Source: JAURVT01 sp049059935
Lineage (GTDB): Bacteria; Actinomycetota; Actinomycetes; Propionibacteriales; Nocardioidaceae
Reading direction: 5' to 3'
NCBI RefSeq assembly: GCF_049059935.1
Contig: NZ_JBMGQR010000005.1
Span: forward strand, 1-64,000
Length of the DNA stretch: 64,000 bases
The position numbers and the translations under genes were made by a program. The notes beneath the pieces were generated by a model. That model was not told the DNA's origin, did not search any database, and saw only the letters and a program-made list of their open reading frames with translations. Below, piece after piece: positions 18,201 through 26,276 of this stretch. Each line of letters begins with the position of its first letter. Position 1 is the stretch's first letter.

Positions 18201-18246
18201 CAAAACGAAGCCGCCCCTGGCCTGCGATGTCGCAGTCCAGAGGCGG
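18201..18246 (-). terminator. Intrinsic terminator of tRNA-Pro
   Basis: A long hairpin (18211-18246) pairs CCGCC with GGCGG, CTGG with CCAG and CTGCGA with TCGCAG around a 2-base loop, with two mismatches. On the minus strand it is followed by CTTCGTTTTG (18210-18201). It begins about 10 bases after the tRNA 3' end. Confidence 0.75.
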
Positions 18247-18256
18247 TGTTGTTCGG

Positions 18257-18330
18257 TCGGGCTGACAGGATTTGAACCTGCGACCCCCTGACCCCCAGTC
18301 AGGTGCGCTACCAAGCTGCGCCACAGCCCG
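18257..18330 (-). tRNA. tRNA-Pro (anticodon GGG)
   Basis: Read on the minus strand the 74-base segment folds as a cloverleaf. The acceptor CGGGCTG pairs with CAGCCCG (plus discriminator A). The D arm is GCGCAGCTTGGTAGCGC, and the anticodon stem CCTGA/TCAGG encloses loop CTGGGGG (anticodon GGG). The T arm has GCAGG-TTCAAAT-CCTGT. No CCA is encoded. It lies between der and the HNH-like gene and is followed by a strong hairpin terminator. Its 3' half is a potential integrase target, although I see no duplicated attachment sequence on the far side of the low-G+C gene. Confidence 0.95.
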
Positions 18331-18419
18331 AACGGCCCGCGTGGTGCGTCGTGCGAGCCGGGTGAAACCCTACCGCAGCCGGTGCCGACCACCGACATCG
18401 GCTCCGGCCCTGCGGCAGG

Positions 18420-19778
18420 TCAGCGCTTGCGCTTCTCGCGCGGACGCTGCTGCACGTGCACGGGGGTGCCGACGAAGCCGTACTCCTCGCGCAGGCGACG
18501 CTCGACGAACCGCAGGTACTGGTCCTCGAGCTTGCCGGTGGTGAACAGGACGAACGTCGGCGGGGCCACCTGGGCCTGGGTGCCGAACAGGATGCGGGCC
18601 TGCTTGCCGCCGCGCACCGGGTGCGGGTGCTCGGCCACCAGGCGGCCGAGGAACTGGTTGAGCAGCCCGGTCGGGACGCGTGTCTCCCAGCCGTCGAGGG
18701 CGGCGTTCAGGGCGCGCTCGAGGCGGTCGACGTGCCAGCCGGTGCGGGCCGTGATGTTGATGCGCGGGGCCCACTGCACCTGCACGAGGTCGCGCTCGAT
18801 CTCGCGGTCGAGGTAGTAGCGGCGCTCGTCGTCGACGAGGTCCCACTTGTTGAACGCGATGACGAGCGCGCGGCCGGCCTCGATGACGTTGCCGATGATG
18901 CGCAGGTCCTGCTCGCTGATCGACTCGCTGGAGTCGACCACCATGACGGCCACCTCGGCGCGCTCGATGGCGCCGGCGGTGCGCAGGCTGGCGTAGTACT
19001 CGTGCCCCGAGGCCTCCTTGACCCGCTTGCGGATGCCGGCGGTGTCGATGAAGGTCCAGGGCTCTCCGCCCATGGTGATGATCTCGTCGACGGGGTCGAC
19101 GGTGGTGCCGGCGACGCTGTCGACGACGACGCGCTCGGAGCCGGCGAGCTTGTTCAGCAGGCTGGACTTGCCGACGTTGGGCTTGCCGACGAGCGCGATG
19201 CGGCGGGGGCCCTCGGGTGCGTCCCAGTCCTCAGGCGGCGGCTCGGGCAGCGCCTCGAGGATCGAGTCGAGCATGTCGCCGCTCCCCCGGCCGTGCAGGG
19301 CCGAGACGGCGATCGGCTCGCCGAGGCCGAGGTTCCACAGCGTGGCGGCCATCGCCTCGCCGCGGGCGTCGTCGACCTTGTTGGCCGCGAGCACCACGGG
19401 CTTCTGCGCGCGGCGCAGCACCTTGACGACGGCCTCGTCGCTGTCGGTGATCCCGACGGTGGCGTCGACGACGAACAGCACCGCGTCGGCGACCGTGACG
19501 GCCACCTCGGCCTGCGCGGCGATCGACTGCGCGAGCCCCTTCGCGCCGGGGTTCCAGCCGCCGGTGTCGACGACGGTGAAGGCGCGGCCGTTCCAGATCG
19601 CGTCGTACGAGACGCGGTCGCGGGTCACGCCCGGGACGTCCTGGACGACGGCCTCACGACGGCCGATCATGCGGTTGACCAGCGTCGACTTGCCGACGTT
19701 GGGCCGTCCGACGACGGCGAGGACCGGCACCCGGCCCTGGGCCTGGGCGCCGACCTGGGTCGGCTCGTCGGTGGTCAT
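18420..19778 (-). CDS. der: Ribosome-assembly GTPase Der (EngA)
   Basis: A 452-residue tandem-GTPase protein needed for late 50S subunit maturation. The two G domains show GRPNVGKST and, after the linker, GKPNVGKSS, with matching DTGGW/DTAGI and NKVD/NKWD motifs. A C-terminal KH-like domain ends in a basic tail (QRPREKRKR). ATG at 19778 has GGGAG about six bases upstream. It is the last gene of a long minus-strand cluster after cmk (121-base gap), the same order as in other actinobacteria. Confidence 0.97.
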   Translation of the reverse strand: MTTDEPTQVGAQAQGRVPVLAVVGRPNVGKSTLVNRMIGRREAVVQDVPGVTRDRVSYDAIWNGRAFTVVDTGGWNPGAKGLAQSIAAQAEVAVTVADAVLFVVDATVGITDSDEAVVKVLRRAQKPVVLAANKVDDARGEAMAATLWNLGLGEPIAVSALHGRGSGDMLDSILEALPEPPPEDWDAPEGPRRIALVGKPNVGKSSLLNKLAGSERVVVDSVAGTTVDPVDEIITMGGEPWTFIDTAGIRKRVKEASGHEYYASLRTAGAIERAEVAVMVVDSSESISEQDLRIIGNVIEAGRALVIAFNKWDLVDDERRYYLDREIERDLVQVQWAPRINITARTGWHVDRLERALNAALDGWETRVPTGLLNQFLGRLVAEHPHPVRGGKQARILFGTQAQVAPPTFVLFTTGKLEDQYLRFVERRLREEYGFVGTPVHVQQRPREKRKR

Positions 19779-19899
19779 GCTGTGCTCCCTGCTGCGCTGG
19801 ACGGTGGTGGCTCCCTGCGCACGCGGCGGCCGCGGCACGCGGTGCGCGAGGAGACGCCCCGGGAGACGTCACCGGGGACCAAACCCCCATCCTACGGGT

Positions 19900-20592
19900 T
19901 CAGCGCACGGCCTCCACCATCCGCACGATCTCGCCGACGACCTCGTCGAGGGTGAGGTGCGTGGTATCGACGACGGTGGCGCCGTCGGCCTGCTTCAGCG
20001 GGGACGCCGCGCGTCCGGAGTCGAGCGCGTCGCGGCGGGCGAGGTCGGCCTCGGTGGCCGCCACCTGGGCGCTGTCGCCGCCCTGCTCGGCGGTGCGACG
20101 GGCGGCACGGGCCGCCGCGTCCGCGATCAGGTACACCTTCACCGGCGCGTCCGGGGCCACGACGGACGCGATGTCGCGGCCCTCGACGACGATGCCGCCC
20201 TCGGCCGCGGCGATGACCGCGCGCTGCTGCGCGACCAGGCGCTCGCGGATCTCGGCCACGGCGCTCACCGCGCTGACCGCGCCGGTGACCTCGGGGCCGC
20301 GGATCGGCCCCGAGACGTCCGTGCCGTCGGCGTGCACCACCGGTGCGGACGGATCGGTGCCGACGACCACGTCGACGTCGGCCGCCGCCTTGGCGATCGC
20401 GGCGGCGTCGTCGAGGTCGGCACCCGACTCGAGCACCGCCCACGTCATCGCGCGGTACATCGCCCCGGTGTCGAGGTACGGCCAGCCCAGGGCGGTCGCG
20501 ACCCCCCGGGCGGTGCTGGACTTGCCGGAGCCCGAAGGTCCGTCGACGGCGACCACGATCGCGTTCACGTGCTGCTGCTCTCCCTCGTTCAT
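19900..20592 (-). CDS. cmk: Cytidylate kinase
   Basis: A 230-residue (d)CMP kinase that makes CDP/dCDP from ATP. The P-loop is DGPSGSGKSSTARG, followed by YLDTGAMYRAMTW (CMP binding). The NMP-binding insert and IVVEGRDIASVVAPDAPVK are as expected, and RRDALDSGRAASPLKQADGA is in the lid/base region. The ATG overlaps the tyrA stop as ATGA, indicating translational coupling. The cytoplasmic enzyme works alongside pyrG, also in this cluster, in CTP/dCTP supply. Confidence 0.96.
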   Translation of the reverse strand: MNEGEQQHVNAIVVAVDGPSGSGKSSTARGVATALGWPYLDTGAMYRAMTWAVLESGADLDDAAAIAKAAADVDVVVGTDPSAPVVHADGTDVSGPIRGPEVTGAVSAVSAVAEIRERLVAQQRAVIAAAEGGIVVEGRDIASVVAPDAPVKVYLIADAAARAARRTAEQGGDSAQVAATEADLARRDALDSGRAASPLKQADGATVVDTTHLTLDEVVGEIVRMVEAVR

Positions 20593-21659
20593 CGGTGGGC
20601 CGACCAGCCCTTGGCCGACAGCGACGCCACCAGGACGTCGGCGCTGTCGGGTCGCACGCCCACCTCGACGACGCCCACGGGGCGGGCGACGTCGTGGTCG
20701 ATGCGCAGGTCCTCGATGTTGACGCCCGATTCTTCCGCATCGACGAACAGCCGGGCCAGCTCGCCCGGTCGGTCGGGCACGCGGACGTAGACGGTGGCGT
20801 CGACGCGCTCGGGCGCGCCGTGCTTGCCCGGCAGCCTGGACGTGCCCGCCACGCCGCGGGCGAGCACCTGCGACAGCGCGTCGTCCGGCGACGACAGGCC
20901 GTCGATCAGCCGGTCGATGTCGTCGCGCACCGACGTGAGCAGCGCGGCGATCGGCTCGGCGTTGCCGCGCACGATCTGGGTCCACAGCGCGGGGTCGCTC
21001 TCGGCGATGCGGGTGACGTCGCGCAGGCCCTGCCCGGCCAGCGCCAGGTGCTCGGCGGGCGCGTCGCCCAGCTGGGCCGCGGTCACCACCGACAGCAGGT
21101 GCGGCAGGTGCGAGACGCGCGCGACGGCGGCGTCGTGGTCGACAGGGTCCATGAGGACGGCGCTCGCGCCGCAGGTGACGGCCAGCTCGAAGACCGTCTC
21201 GGTGGCGCGGTGCCGCGACGCCGGGTGCGGCGTGACGGCCCACACCCGTCCGCGGAACAGGTCGGCGGTGCCGGCACCGGGCCCGGAGCGCTCGCTGCCG
21301 GCCATCGGGTGCCCGCCGACGTAGCGCGACAGGTCGACGCCCGACGCGTCGGCACGGCGCAGCGGGGCGGCCTTGACGCTGGCGACGTCGGTGACCACCG
21401 CGTCGGGCCAGTCGGCCAGGGCGCCGACGACGACGTCGCCGACCGCGTCCGGCGGCACCGCGACGACCACCAGCTCGACCTCGGACGGCGCGTCCGTCGT
21501 GCCCGCGCCGAGCGCGGCGGCGGTGGCGGCGTTGTCGTCGGACAGGTCGCTGAGGTGCACCGCGACGCCGGCCTGGGTCAGGGCCAGGCCGACCGAGGTG
21601 CCCAGCAGGCCGCAGCCGACCACCAGCACCGGGCCGCGCAGGACGGTCGCGCGGCTCAC
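20589..21659 (-). CDS. tyrA: Prephenate dehydrogenase
   Basis: A 356-residue NAD(P)-dependent enzyme of tyrosine synthesis converting prephenate to 4-hydroxyphenylpyruvate. The Rossmann motif VVGCGLLGTSVGLAL is at residues ~13-27. GGHPMAGSERSGPGAG carries the catalytic histidine, and DPVDHDAAVARVSHLPHL follows. The last ~85 residues resemble a C-terminal ACT-type regulatory domain (VYVRVPDRPGELARLFVDAE). The GTG start overlaps the rluB stop. Cotranscription of an amino-acid gene with rRNA modification and cytidylate kinase genes is a known actinobacterial arrangement. Confidence 0.93.
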   Translation of the reverse strand: MSRATVLRGPVLVVGCGLLGTSVGLALTQAGVAVHLSDLSDDNAATAAALGAGTTDAPSEVELVVVAVPPDAVGDVVVGALADWPDAVVTDVASVKAAPLRRADASGVDLSRYVGGHPMAGSERSGPGAGTADLFRGRVWAVTPHPASRHRATETVFELAVTCGASAVLMDPVDHDAAVARVSHLPHLLSVVTAAQLGDAPAEHLALAGQGLRDVTRIAESDPALWTQIVRGNAEPIAALLTSVRDDIDRLIDGLSSPDDALSQVLARGVAGTSRLPGKHGAPERVDATVYVRVPDRPGELARLFVDAEESGVNIEDLRIDHDVARPVGVVEVGVRPDSADVLVASLSAKGWSAHR

Positions 21660-22393
21660 AGCTGGACGCTGTCGAGCAGCGCGCCGAGCTCGTCGGCACG
21701 CAGCTCGCGGGTCTGGCCCGGCTTGAGCTGGCCGAGCTTGACCGGCCCGAACTGGGTGCGGGTGAGCTCGAGCACGGGGTGGCCCACAGCGTCGAGGACG
21801 CGGCGGACGACGCGGTTGCGTCCCACGTGCAGGTCGAGCTCGACGAGGGTCTGCGAGCCGTGCTGGGCCTTGACGCGGAAGCGGTCGACGGGCACGAAGC
21901 CGTCGTCGAGCTCGATGCCGGCCGACACCCGGCGGACGGTCTCGGGCAGCACCTCGCCGTCGACGAGCGCGACGTAGCGCTTGGTCACCTCGTAGGACGG
22001 GTGCGCCAGGCGGTGACCGAGGTCGCCGTGGTTGGTGAGGAGCAGCAGGCCCGAGGTGTCGGTGTCGAGGCGGCCGACGTGGAACATGCCGGTGCCGGCG
22101 TCCTTGACCGCGTCGCCGACGGTGGGTCGACCCTGCGGGTCGGACATCGTGGTGACGACCCCGACGGGCTTGTGCAGCACCACGTGGACGTGGTCGCCGG
22201 GCGGCGGCAGGCGCTTGCCGTCCACGCGCACCACGGCGGTCTCGGGATGCACGCGCGCGCCCATGGTGGTGACGATCTCGCCGTCGACCTCGACCCGGCC
22301 GTCGGCCATCAGCTGCTCGCTCCCCCGGCGGCTCGCGACGCCCGCCCGGGCCAGCAGCTTCTGCAGGCGGATGCCGCCCTCGATCTCGGTCAC
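21656..22393 (-). CDS. rluB: Large-subunit rRNA pseudouridine synthase B family
   Basis: A 245-residue RsuA/RluB-type pseudouridine synthase. The N-terminal S4 domain (LQKLLARAGVASRRGSEQLM) binds RNA. The catalytic domain has HVGRLDTDTSGLLLLTNHGDL with the nucleophilic aspartate (RLDxDTSG), then VTKRYVAL and GRNRVVRRV. It probably modifies 23S rRNA helix 89-90 uridines, as RluB does. The GTG overlaps the scpB stop (GTGA), and its own stop overlaps the tyrA start. Confidence 0.94.
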   Translation of the reverse strand: MTEIEGGIRLQKLLARAGVASRRGSEQLMADGRVEVDGEIVTTMGARVHPETAVVRVDGKRLPPPGDHVHVVLHKPVGVVTTMSDPQGRPTVGDAVKDAGTGMFHVGRLDTDTSGLLLLTNHGDLGHRLAHPSYEVTKRYVALVDGEVLPETVRRVSAGIELDDGFVPVDRFRVKAQHGSQTLVELDLHVGRNRVVRRVLDAVGHPVLELTRTQFGPVKLGQLKPGQTRELRADELGALLDSVQL

Positions 22394-23064
22394 GGGTGCT
22401 GCTCCTGCGGGGGCTCGGTGGTCTCGGACTCGGTGGTCTGCGGCTCGGTGATCTCGTCGGCGGGGGCGGGCAGCGGCTCGGCCAGCACCTCGGGCTCGTC
22501 GTCGACGTCGCCCATCGCGGGCAGGAACGGGGCGATCTCGGGCAGCTCGTCCAGGCTCGCCAGCCCCATGCGCTCGCAGAAGTAGGCGGTGGTGCCGTAG
22601 AGCGTGGCGCCGGACTCGGCGTCGTGACCCACCTCGGCCACGAGACCACGGGTGACGAGCGTGCGCATCACGCCGTCGACGTTGACGCCGCGGATCGCCG
22701 ACACGCGGGCGCGGCTCACCGGCTGGCGGTACGCGACCACCGCGACGGTCTCGAGCGCGGCCTGCGTCAGGCGGGCCTGCTGGCCGTCGAGGACGAAGCG
22801 CTCGACCGCGGGCGCGAACGCCTCGCGCGTGTAGAAGCGCCACCCGCCGGCCACGTGGCGCAGCTCGAAGCCGCGGCCGTCCTCGTCGTACGAGGCGGCG
22901 AGCCCGACGAGCGTCTCCTGCACGTCGGTGGGCGGGTGGCCCACGGCCTGGGCGAGGACGAGGTGGTCGAGCGGCTGGTCGGCGACCATCAGGACCGCCT
23001 CCAGCGCCGGTGCGAGCGGCAGCAGCTCGAGCTCGAGCTCGTCGGGGTTCTGGGTCTCGGTCAT
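22390..23064 (-). CDS. scpB: Segregation and condensation protein B
   Basis: A 224-residue kleisin-associated winged-helix protein. It dimerises and joins ScpA and SMC to form the bacterial condensin complex. Typical blocks are LEAVLMVADQPLD, LRHVAGGWRFYTRE, LTQAALETVAVVAYRQPVSRARVSAIRGVNVDG and RGLVAEVG. The tail (from ~residue 185) is acidic and Thr/Glu-rich, and lineage-specific. Start and stop overlap scpA and rluB respectively by ATGA/GTGA. Confidence 0.96.
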   Translation of the reverse strand: MTETQNPDELELELLPLAPALEAVLMVADQPLDHLVLAQAVGHPPTDVQETLVGLAASYDEDGRGFELRHVAGGWRFYTREAFAPAVERFVLDGQQARLTQAALETVAVVAYRQPVSRARVSAIRGVNVDGVMRTLVTRGLVAEVGHDAESGATLYGTTAYFCERMGLASLDELPEIAPFLPAMGDVDDEPEVLAEPLPAPADEITEPQTTESETTEPPQEQHP

Positions 23065-23969
23065 GGGGTGCCCTCAGCATCCTCGGTGGGGGTGGGGTCG
23101 GGGCCGTCGGGCAGCTGGTCGTCGTCGAACTCCGCGCCGACCTCGATCTCGCCCACCTCGTCCGACGCGGTCCAGCGGATCGTCAGCTCGCCGAGGGGGG
23201 TCACCTGGTCGAAGCCCACCACGCCCTCGCGGAACAGCTCGAGCAGGGCCAGGAAGCGGGCCACGCGCGTCAGGGTGTCGGGGGCGTCGGCGGTGAGCGC
23301 CCGGAACGTCACGGTGCCGGCCGCACGGAGCCGGTCGACGACCACCACGGCCTGCTCGCGCACGCTCACCTGCGGCGCGTGCAGGTGCGCCAGCGACAGG
23401 ACCGGCACCGGCCGCGGCGTCATCGCCTTGGCCGCGAGCGCGGCGAGCTCCTCGGGGCCGATGCTGATCAGCACCTCGGGCAGCAGGCTCGCGAAGCGGG
23501 CGTCGAGGCCCACCGACCGCGGGTAGCGGCGCTGCTCGGACGCGAGCCGGGCGGCCACGACGGCGGCCACCTGCTTGAACGCGCGGTACTGCAGCAGCCG
23601 CGCGAACAGCAGGTCGCGGGCCTCGAGCAGCGCGAGGTCCTCCTCGTCCTCCACCTCGGCCTGCGGCAGCAGGCGTGCGGCCTTGAGGTCGAGCAGCGTG
23701 GACGCGACCAGCAGGAACTCGGTGGTCTGCTCGAGGTCGCCGTCGGCGCCCATCGCCTTGATGTGCGCGATGAACTCGTCGGTGACCGTCGACAGCGACA
23801 CCTCAGTGACGTCGAGCTTGTGCTTGGAGATCAGCCCGAGCAGCAGGTCGAACGGGCCCTCGTAGACGTCGAGGTGGACGTCGAACGAGCCCCGCGGGGT
23901 GATCGCGACGCCGTCGGCGTCGGTGACGGCGAGGTCGCCCGAGGCGTCGAGGTCGGCCACCGCGGTCAC
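23061..23969 (-). CDS. scpA: Segregation and condensation protein A (kleisin)
   Basis: A 302-residue kleisin subunit of Smc-ScpAB. The N-terminal motif FDVHLDVYEGPFDLLLGLISKH... marks the family (about residues 29-50). The central helix block TTEFLLVASTLLDLKAARLLP follows, and a C-terminal winged helix (VTFRALTADAPDTLTRVARFLALLEL) binds the SMC head. The tail is acidic. The GTG start overlaps the upstream ribbon-helix-helix-like gene. The complex compacts origin regions loaded by ParB; parA lies two genes upstream. Confidence 0.96.
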   Translation of the reverse strand: MTAVADLDASGDLAVTDADGVAITPRGSFDVHLDVYEGPFDLLLGLISKHKLDVTEVSLSTVTDEFIAHIKAMGADGDLEQTTEFLLVASTLLDLKAARLLPQAEVEDEEDLALLEARDLLFARLLQYRAFKQVAAVVAARLASEQRRYPRSVGLDARFASLLPEVLISIGPEELAALAAKAMTPRPVPVLSLAHLHAPQVSVREQAVVVVDRLRAAGTVTFRALTADAPDTLTRVARFLALLELFREGVVGFDQVTPLGELTIRWTASDEVGEIEVGAEFDDDQLPDGPDPTPTEDAEGTP

Positions 23970-24286
23970 GGCTTCTGCAGGCGGCGCGCCAGCTCGCCGT
24001 CGAGCCCCTGCTCCTCGTAGTCGGCGAGCGCCATCGCGATCGCGGCACGCACCAGGCGTCCGCGGTCGACGCCCTGCCCGAGCGCGCGGCGCAGCAGCAG
24101 CCGGGTCTGCTCGATCTCCAGCAGCTCGTCGGCGGTGACGTAGACCGTCATCTTCTCGTCGTGCTTGACCCGGCCCGAGCCCACGCGGGGCTCCTCGGAC
24201 GCGGCGGGCTCGGCGACGGGCGCCGGGGCGGGCGGGTCGGGGACGGCCGTGGGGCGGAACAGCTCGTCGGCCCCCGGCAGGCTCAC
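23966..24286 (-). CDS. Small ribbon-helix-helix-like protein between parA and scpA
   Basis: A 106-residue protein. After a Pro/Ala-rich N-terminal ~45 residues comes KHDEKMTVYVTADELLEIEQ (short strand then helix) and a second helix GRLVRAAIAMALADYEEQG. This strand-helix-helix order is that of ribbon-helix-helix DNA-binding dimers. Both start (GTGA with parA) and stop (GTGA with scpA) overlap neighbours, so it is made with them. RHH proteins often serve as centromere-binding partners of ParA-type ATPases; here it could link ParA to condensin or the nucleoid. The name of the family is not known to me. Confidence 0.7.
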   Translation of the reverse strand: MSLPGADELFRPTAVPDPPAPAPVAEPAASEEPRVGSGRVKHDEKMTVYVTADELLEIEQTRLLLRRALGQGVDRGRLVRAAIAMALADYEEQGLDGELARRLQKP

Positions 24287-25176
24287 GCGCCGGGGCACCG
24301 GGCCAGCACCTCCCTGGCGAGCTGGCGGTACGACTCCGAGCCGGCCGACGTGGTGGCGTAGGACAGGATCGGCTCGCCGGCCACGGTGGCGTCGGAGAAC
24401 TTGACCGTGCGGCGGATGACCGTGTGGAACACCGCGTCGCCCCAGCCGTCGACGAGCGTCTGCAGCACCTCGCGGCCGTGCAGCGTGCGGCCGTCGTACA
24501 TGGTGCCGAGCAGCCCGACGATCTGGAGGTCGAGGTTGGTGCGGTCGCGGACCTTCTCGATCGTCTCCTTGAGCAGCGCGACGCCGCGCAGCGCGAAGTA
24601 CTCGCACTCGAGCGGGATGATGACGCCGTCGGCGGCCGTCAGCGCGTTGACGGCGAGCAGGCCGAGCGAGGGCTGGCAGTCGATGAGGATGACGTCGTAC
24701 TCGCTGCGGGCCTGTCGCAGCACCCGGGCCAGCGTCTGCTCACGGCCCACCTCGGTGACCAGGCGCATCTCGGCGGCCGAGAGGTCGATGTTGGACGGCA
24801 GCAGGTCGACGCCGTCGGTGCGCGTCTTGAGCAGCACGTCGCCGAGGGCCACGTCGGGCTCCATCAGCAGGTGGTAGACGCTGAGCTCGAGCTCGTGGGC
24901 GTGGAACCCCAGGCCGACCGTCAGCGAGCCCTGGGGGTCGAAGTCGACGAGCAGCACCCGTCGTCCGGTCTCGGCGAGCGCGGCGCCGAGGTTGATCGTC
25001 GTCGTGGTCTTGCCGACGCCGCCCTTCTGGTTGCACAGCGCGAGGACGAGCGCGCGGTCACGGGTGGGGGCGCCCGGCTCGGGGATCACCGGCATCGGGC
25101 GGCCCGTCGGGCCCATCGCGGGCACCTGGCCGATGGGGAGCGTCCCGTCGGACGCCTCGTTCGGGAGCTGGTCCAT
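24283..25176 (-). CDS. ParA-family chromosome-partitioning ATPase
   Basis: A 297-residue Walker-type ATPase. A ~50-residue Pro/Gly-rich N-terminal extension precedes the deviant Walker A CNQKGGVGKTTTTINLG, then LLVDFDPQGSLT and VILIDCQPSLGLLAVNAL (Walker B). It matches the ParA-like protein found next to scpAB in actinobacteria (Rv1708 type), distinct from the oriC-linked parAB pair. It probably positions cargo on the nucleoid using ATP cycling. No parB is adjacent; the overlapping RHH-like gene may be its partner. ATG at 25176 is used. Confidence 0.93.
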   Translation of the reverse strand: MDQLPNEASDGTLPIGQVPAMGPTGRPMPVIPEPGAPTRDRALVLALCNQKGGVGKTTTTINLGAALAETGRRVLLVDFDPQGSLTVGLGFHAHELELSVYHLLMEPDVALGDVLLKTRTDGVDLLPSNIDLSAAEMRLVTEVGREQTLARVLRQARSEYDVILIDCQPSLGLLAVNALTAADGVIIPLECEYFALRGVALLKETIEKVRDRTNLDLQIVGLLGTMYDGRTLHGREVLQTLVDGWGDAVFHTVIRRTVKFSDATVAGEPILSYATTSAGSESYRQLAREVLARCPGA

Positions 25177-25310
25177 GGGGTTCTCGTGTCTCTCGCGCGG
25201 GTCGGACGGGGTGCGCCGACGACGTCTGCGCTGTCGATTTGTCGACTCGCCGCCCGGCTGGGACCGACTGTAGACCCCGGTCCTCACCCGTCCGCGCGCG
25301 GCACGCCGCG

Positions 25311-26276
25311 TCAGCCCAGGGCGCGAGGGTGACTGGTCGCGTAGACCTCGCGGAGGCGCTCGATCGTGACCAGCGTGTAGACCTGCGTGGTGGTCACCGA
25401 CGCGTGCCCGAGCAGCTCCTGGACGACGCGGACGTCGGCGCCGCCGTCGAGCAGGTGCGTGGCGAACGAGTGCCGCAGGGTGTGCGGCGAGACGTCGACG
25501 CCGAGCTCGGCGCGGTCGGCGGCCTGCACGAGCACCGACCAGGCGCTCTGGCGCGACAGGCGCCCGCCGCGGGCATTGAGGAACACCGCGGCGCGCTCCC
25601 TGCCCGGCTGGGCGAGGTCGCCGCGCGCACCGCCGAGGTAGCCGACGAGCGCGTCGGCGGCGTACGAGCCGAGCGGGACGACGCGCTGCTTGCTGCCCTT
25701 GCCGCGCAGCAGCACCGACCCCGACTCCAGGTCGACGTCGTCGACGTCGAGGCCCACGGCCTCCGAGATGCGGGCGCCGGTGCCGTAGAGCACCTCGAGC
25801 AGGGTGCGGTCGCGCGCGGCGAGAGCGGTGCCGGGTGCGGCGGCGGCCGTGAGGAGCGCCTCCACCTGCTCCACGCTGATCGCCTTGGGCAGCCGCTTGG
25901 CCGGCGCGGGCGGGCGCACCGACGCCGACGGGTCGACCGTCGTCAGGCCCTCGCGGAGCACGAACTTGTGGAACCCGCGAGCGGCGACCACGGTGCGCGC
26001 GGCGCTGCTGGCCCCGAGCGGCGGGTGGTCCTCGTCGCCCTCGCGCAGGTGCGCGAGGAAGTCGGTGACGTCGGCCTCGGCGACGCCGTCCGGCGACTCG
26101 ATCCCCCGCGAGCGCAGGAACGAGCGGTAGCGGCGCAGGTCGCGGCGGTAGGAGCTGAGCGTGTTGGCGGCGAGCCCGCGCTCGACCCCGAGGTGCCCGA
26201 GGTAGTCCTCGACGGCCCGCCCGAGCGCGTCCGGCGTGGACGGTGGGCGGGTGGTCGTCGCGGCGGTGGACGTCAG
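25311..26276 (-). CDS. xerD: Tyrosine recombinase XerD, apparent CTG start
   Basis: A 321-residue tyrosine recombinase for chromosome dimer resolution at dif. The N-terminal SAM-like domain (VEDYLGHLGVERGLAANTL, then YRRDLRRYRSFL) precedes the catalytic domain with Arg in TGARISE, Lys in GKGSKQR, H-x-x-R in HTLRHSF, His in LGHASVTTTQ and Tyr in VYT. No ATG, GTG or TTG exists in frame between the upstream frame and Val97; the first canonical start (GTG at 25991) would delete the whole N-terminal domain. A CTG at 26276 overlaps the ald stop as CTGA and has GAGGAG about 8 bases upstream, so CTG is the best start. Confidence 0.88.
   Translation of the reverse strand: MTSTAATTTRPPSTPDALGRAVEDYLGHLGVERGLAANTLSSYRRDLRRYRSFLRSRGIESPDGVAEADVTDFLAHLREGDEDHPPLGASSAARTVVAARGFHKFVLREGLTTVDPSASVRPPAPAKRLPKAISVEQVEALLTAAAAPGTALAARDRTLLEVLYGTGARISEAVGLDVDDVDLESGSVLLRGKGSKQRVVPLGSYAADALVGYLGGARGDLAQPGRERAAVFLNARGGRLSRQSAWSVLVQAADRAELGVDVSPHTLRHSFATHLLDGGADVRVVQELLGHASVTTTQVYTLVTIERLREVYATSHPRALG

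Noticed and set aside
18257..18330. A duplicated tRNA-Pro 3' end flanking the low-G+C gene, as proof of site-specific integration.
   Set aside because: I found no second copy of the tRNA 3' sequence in 17130-17400, and no integrase gene.
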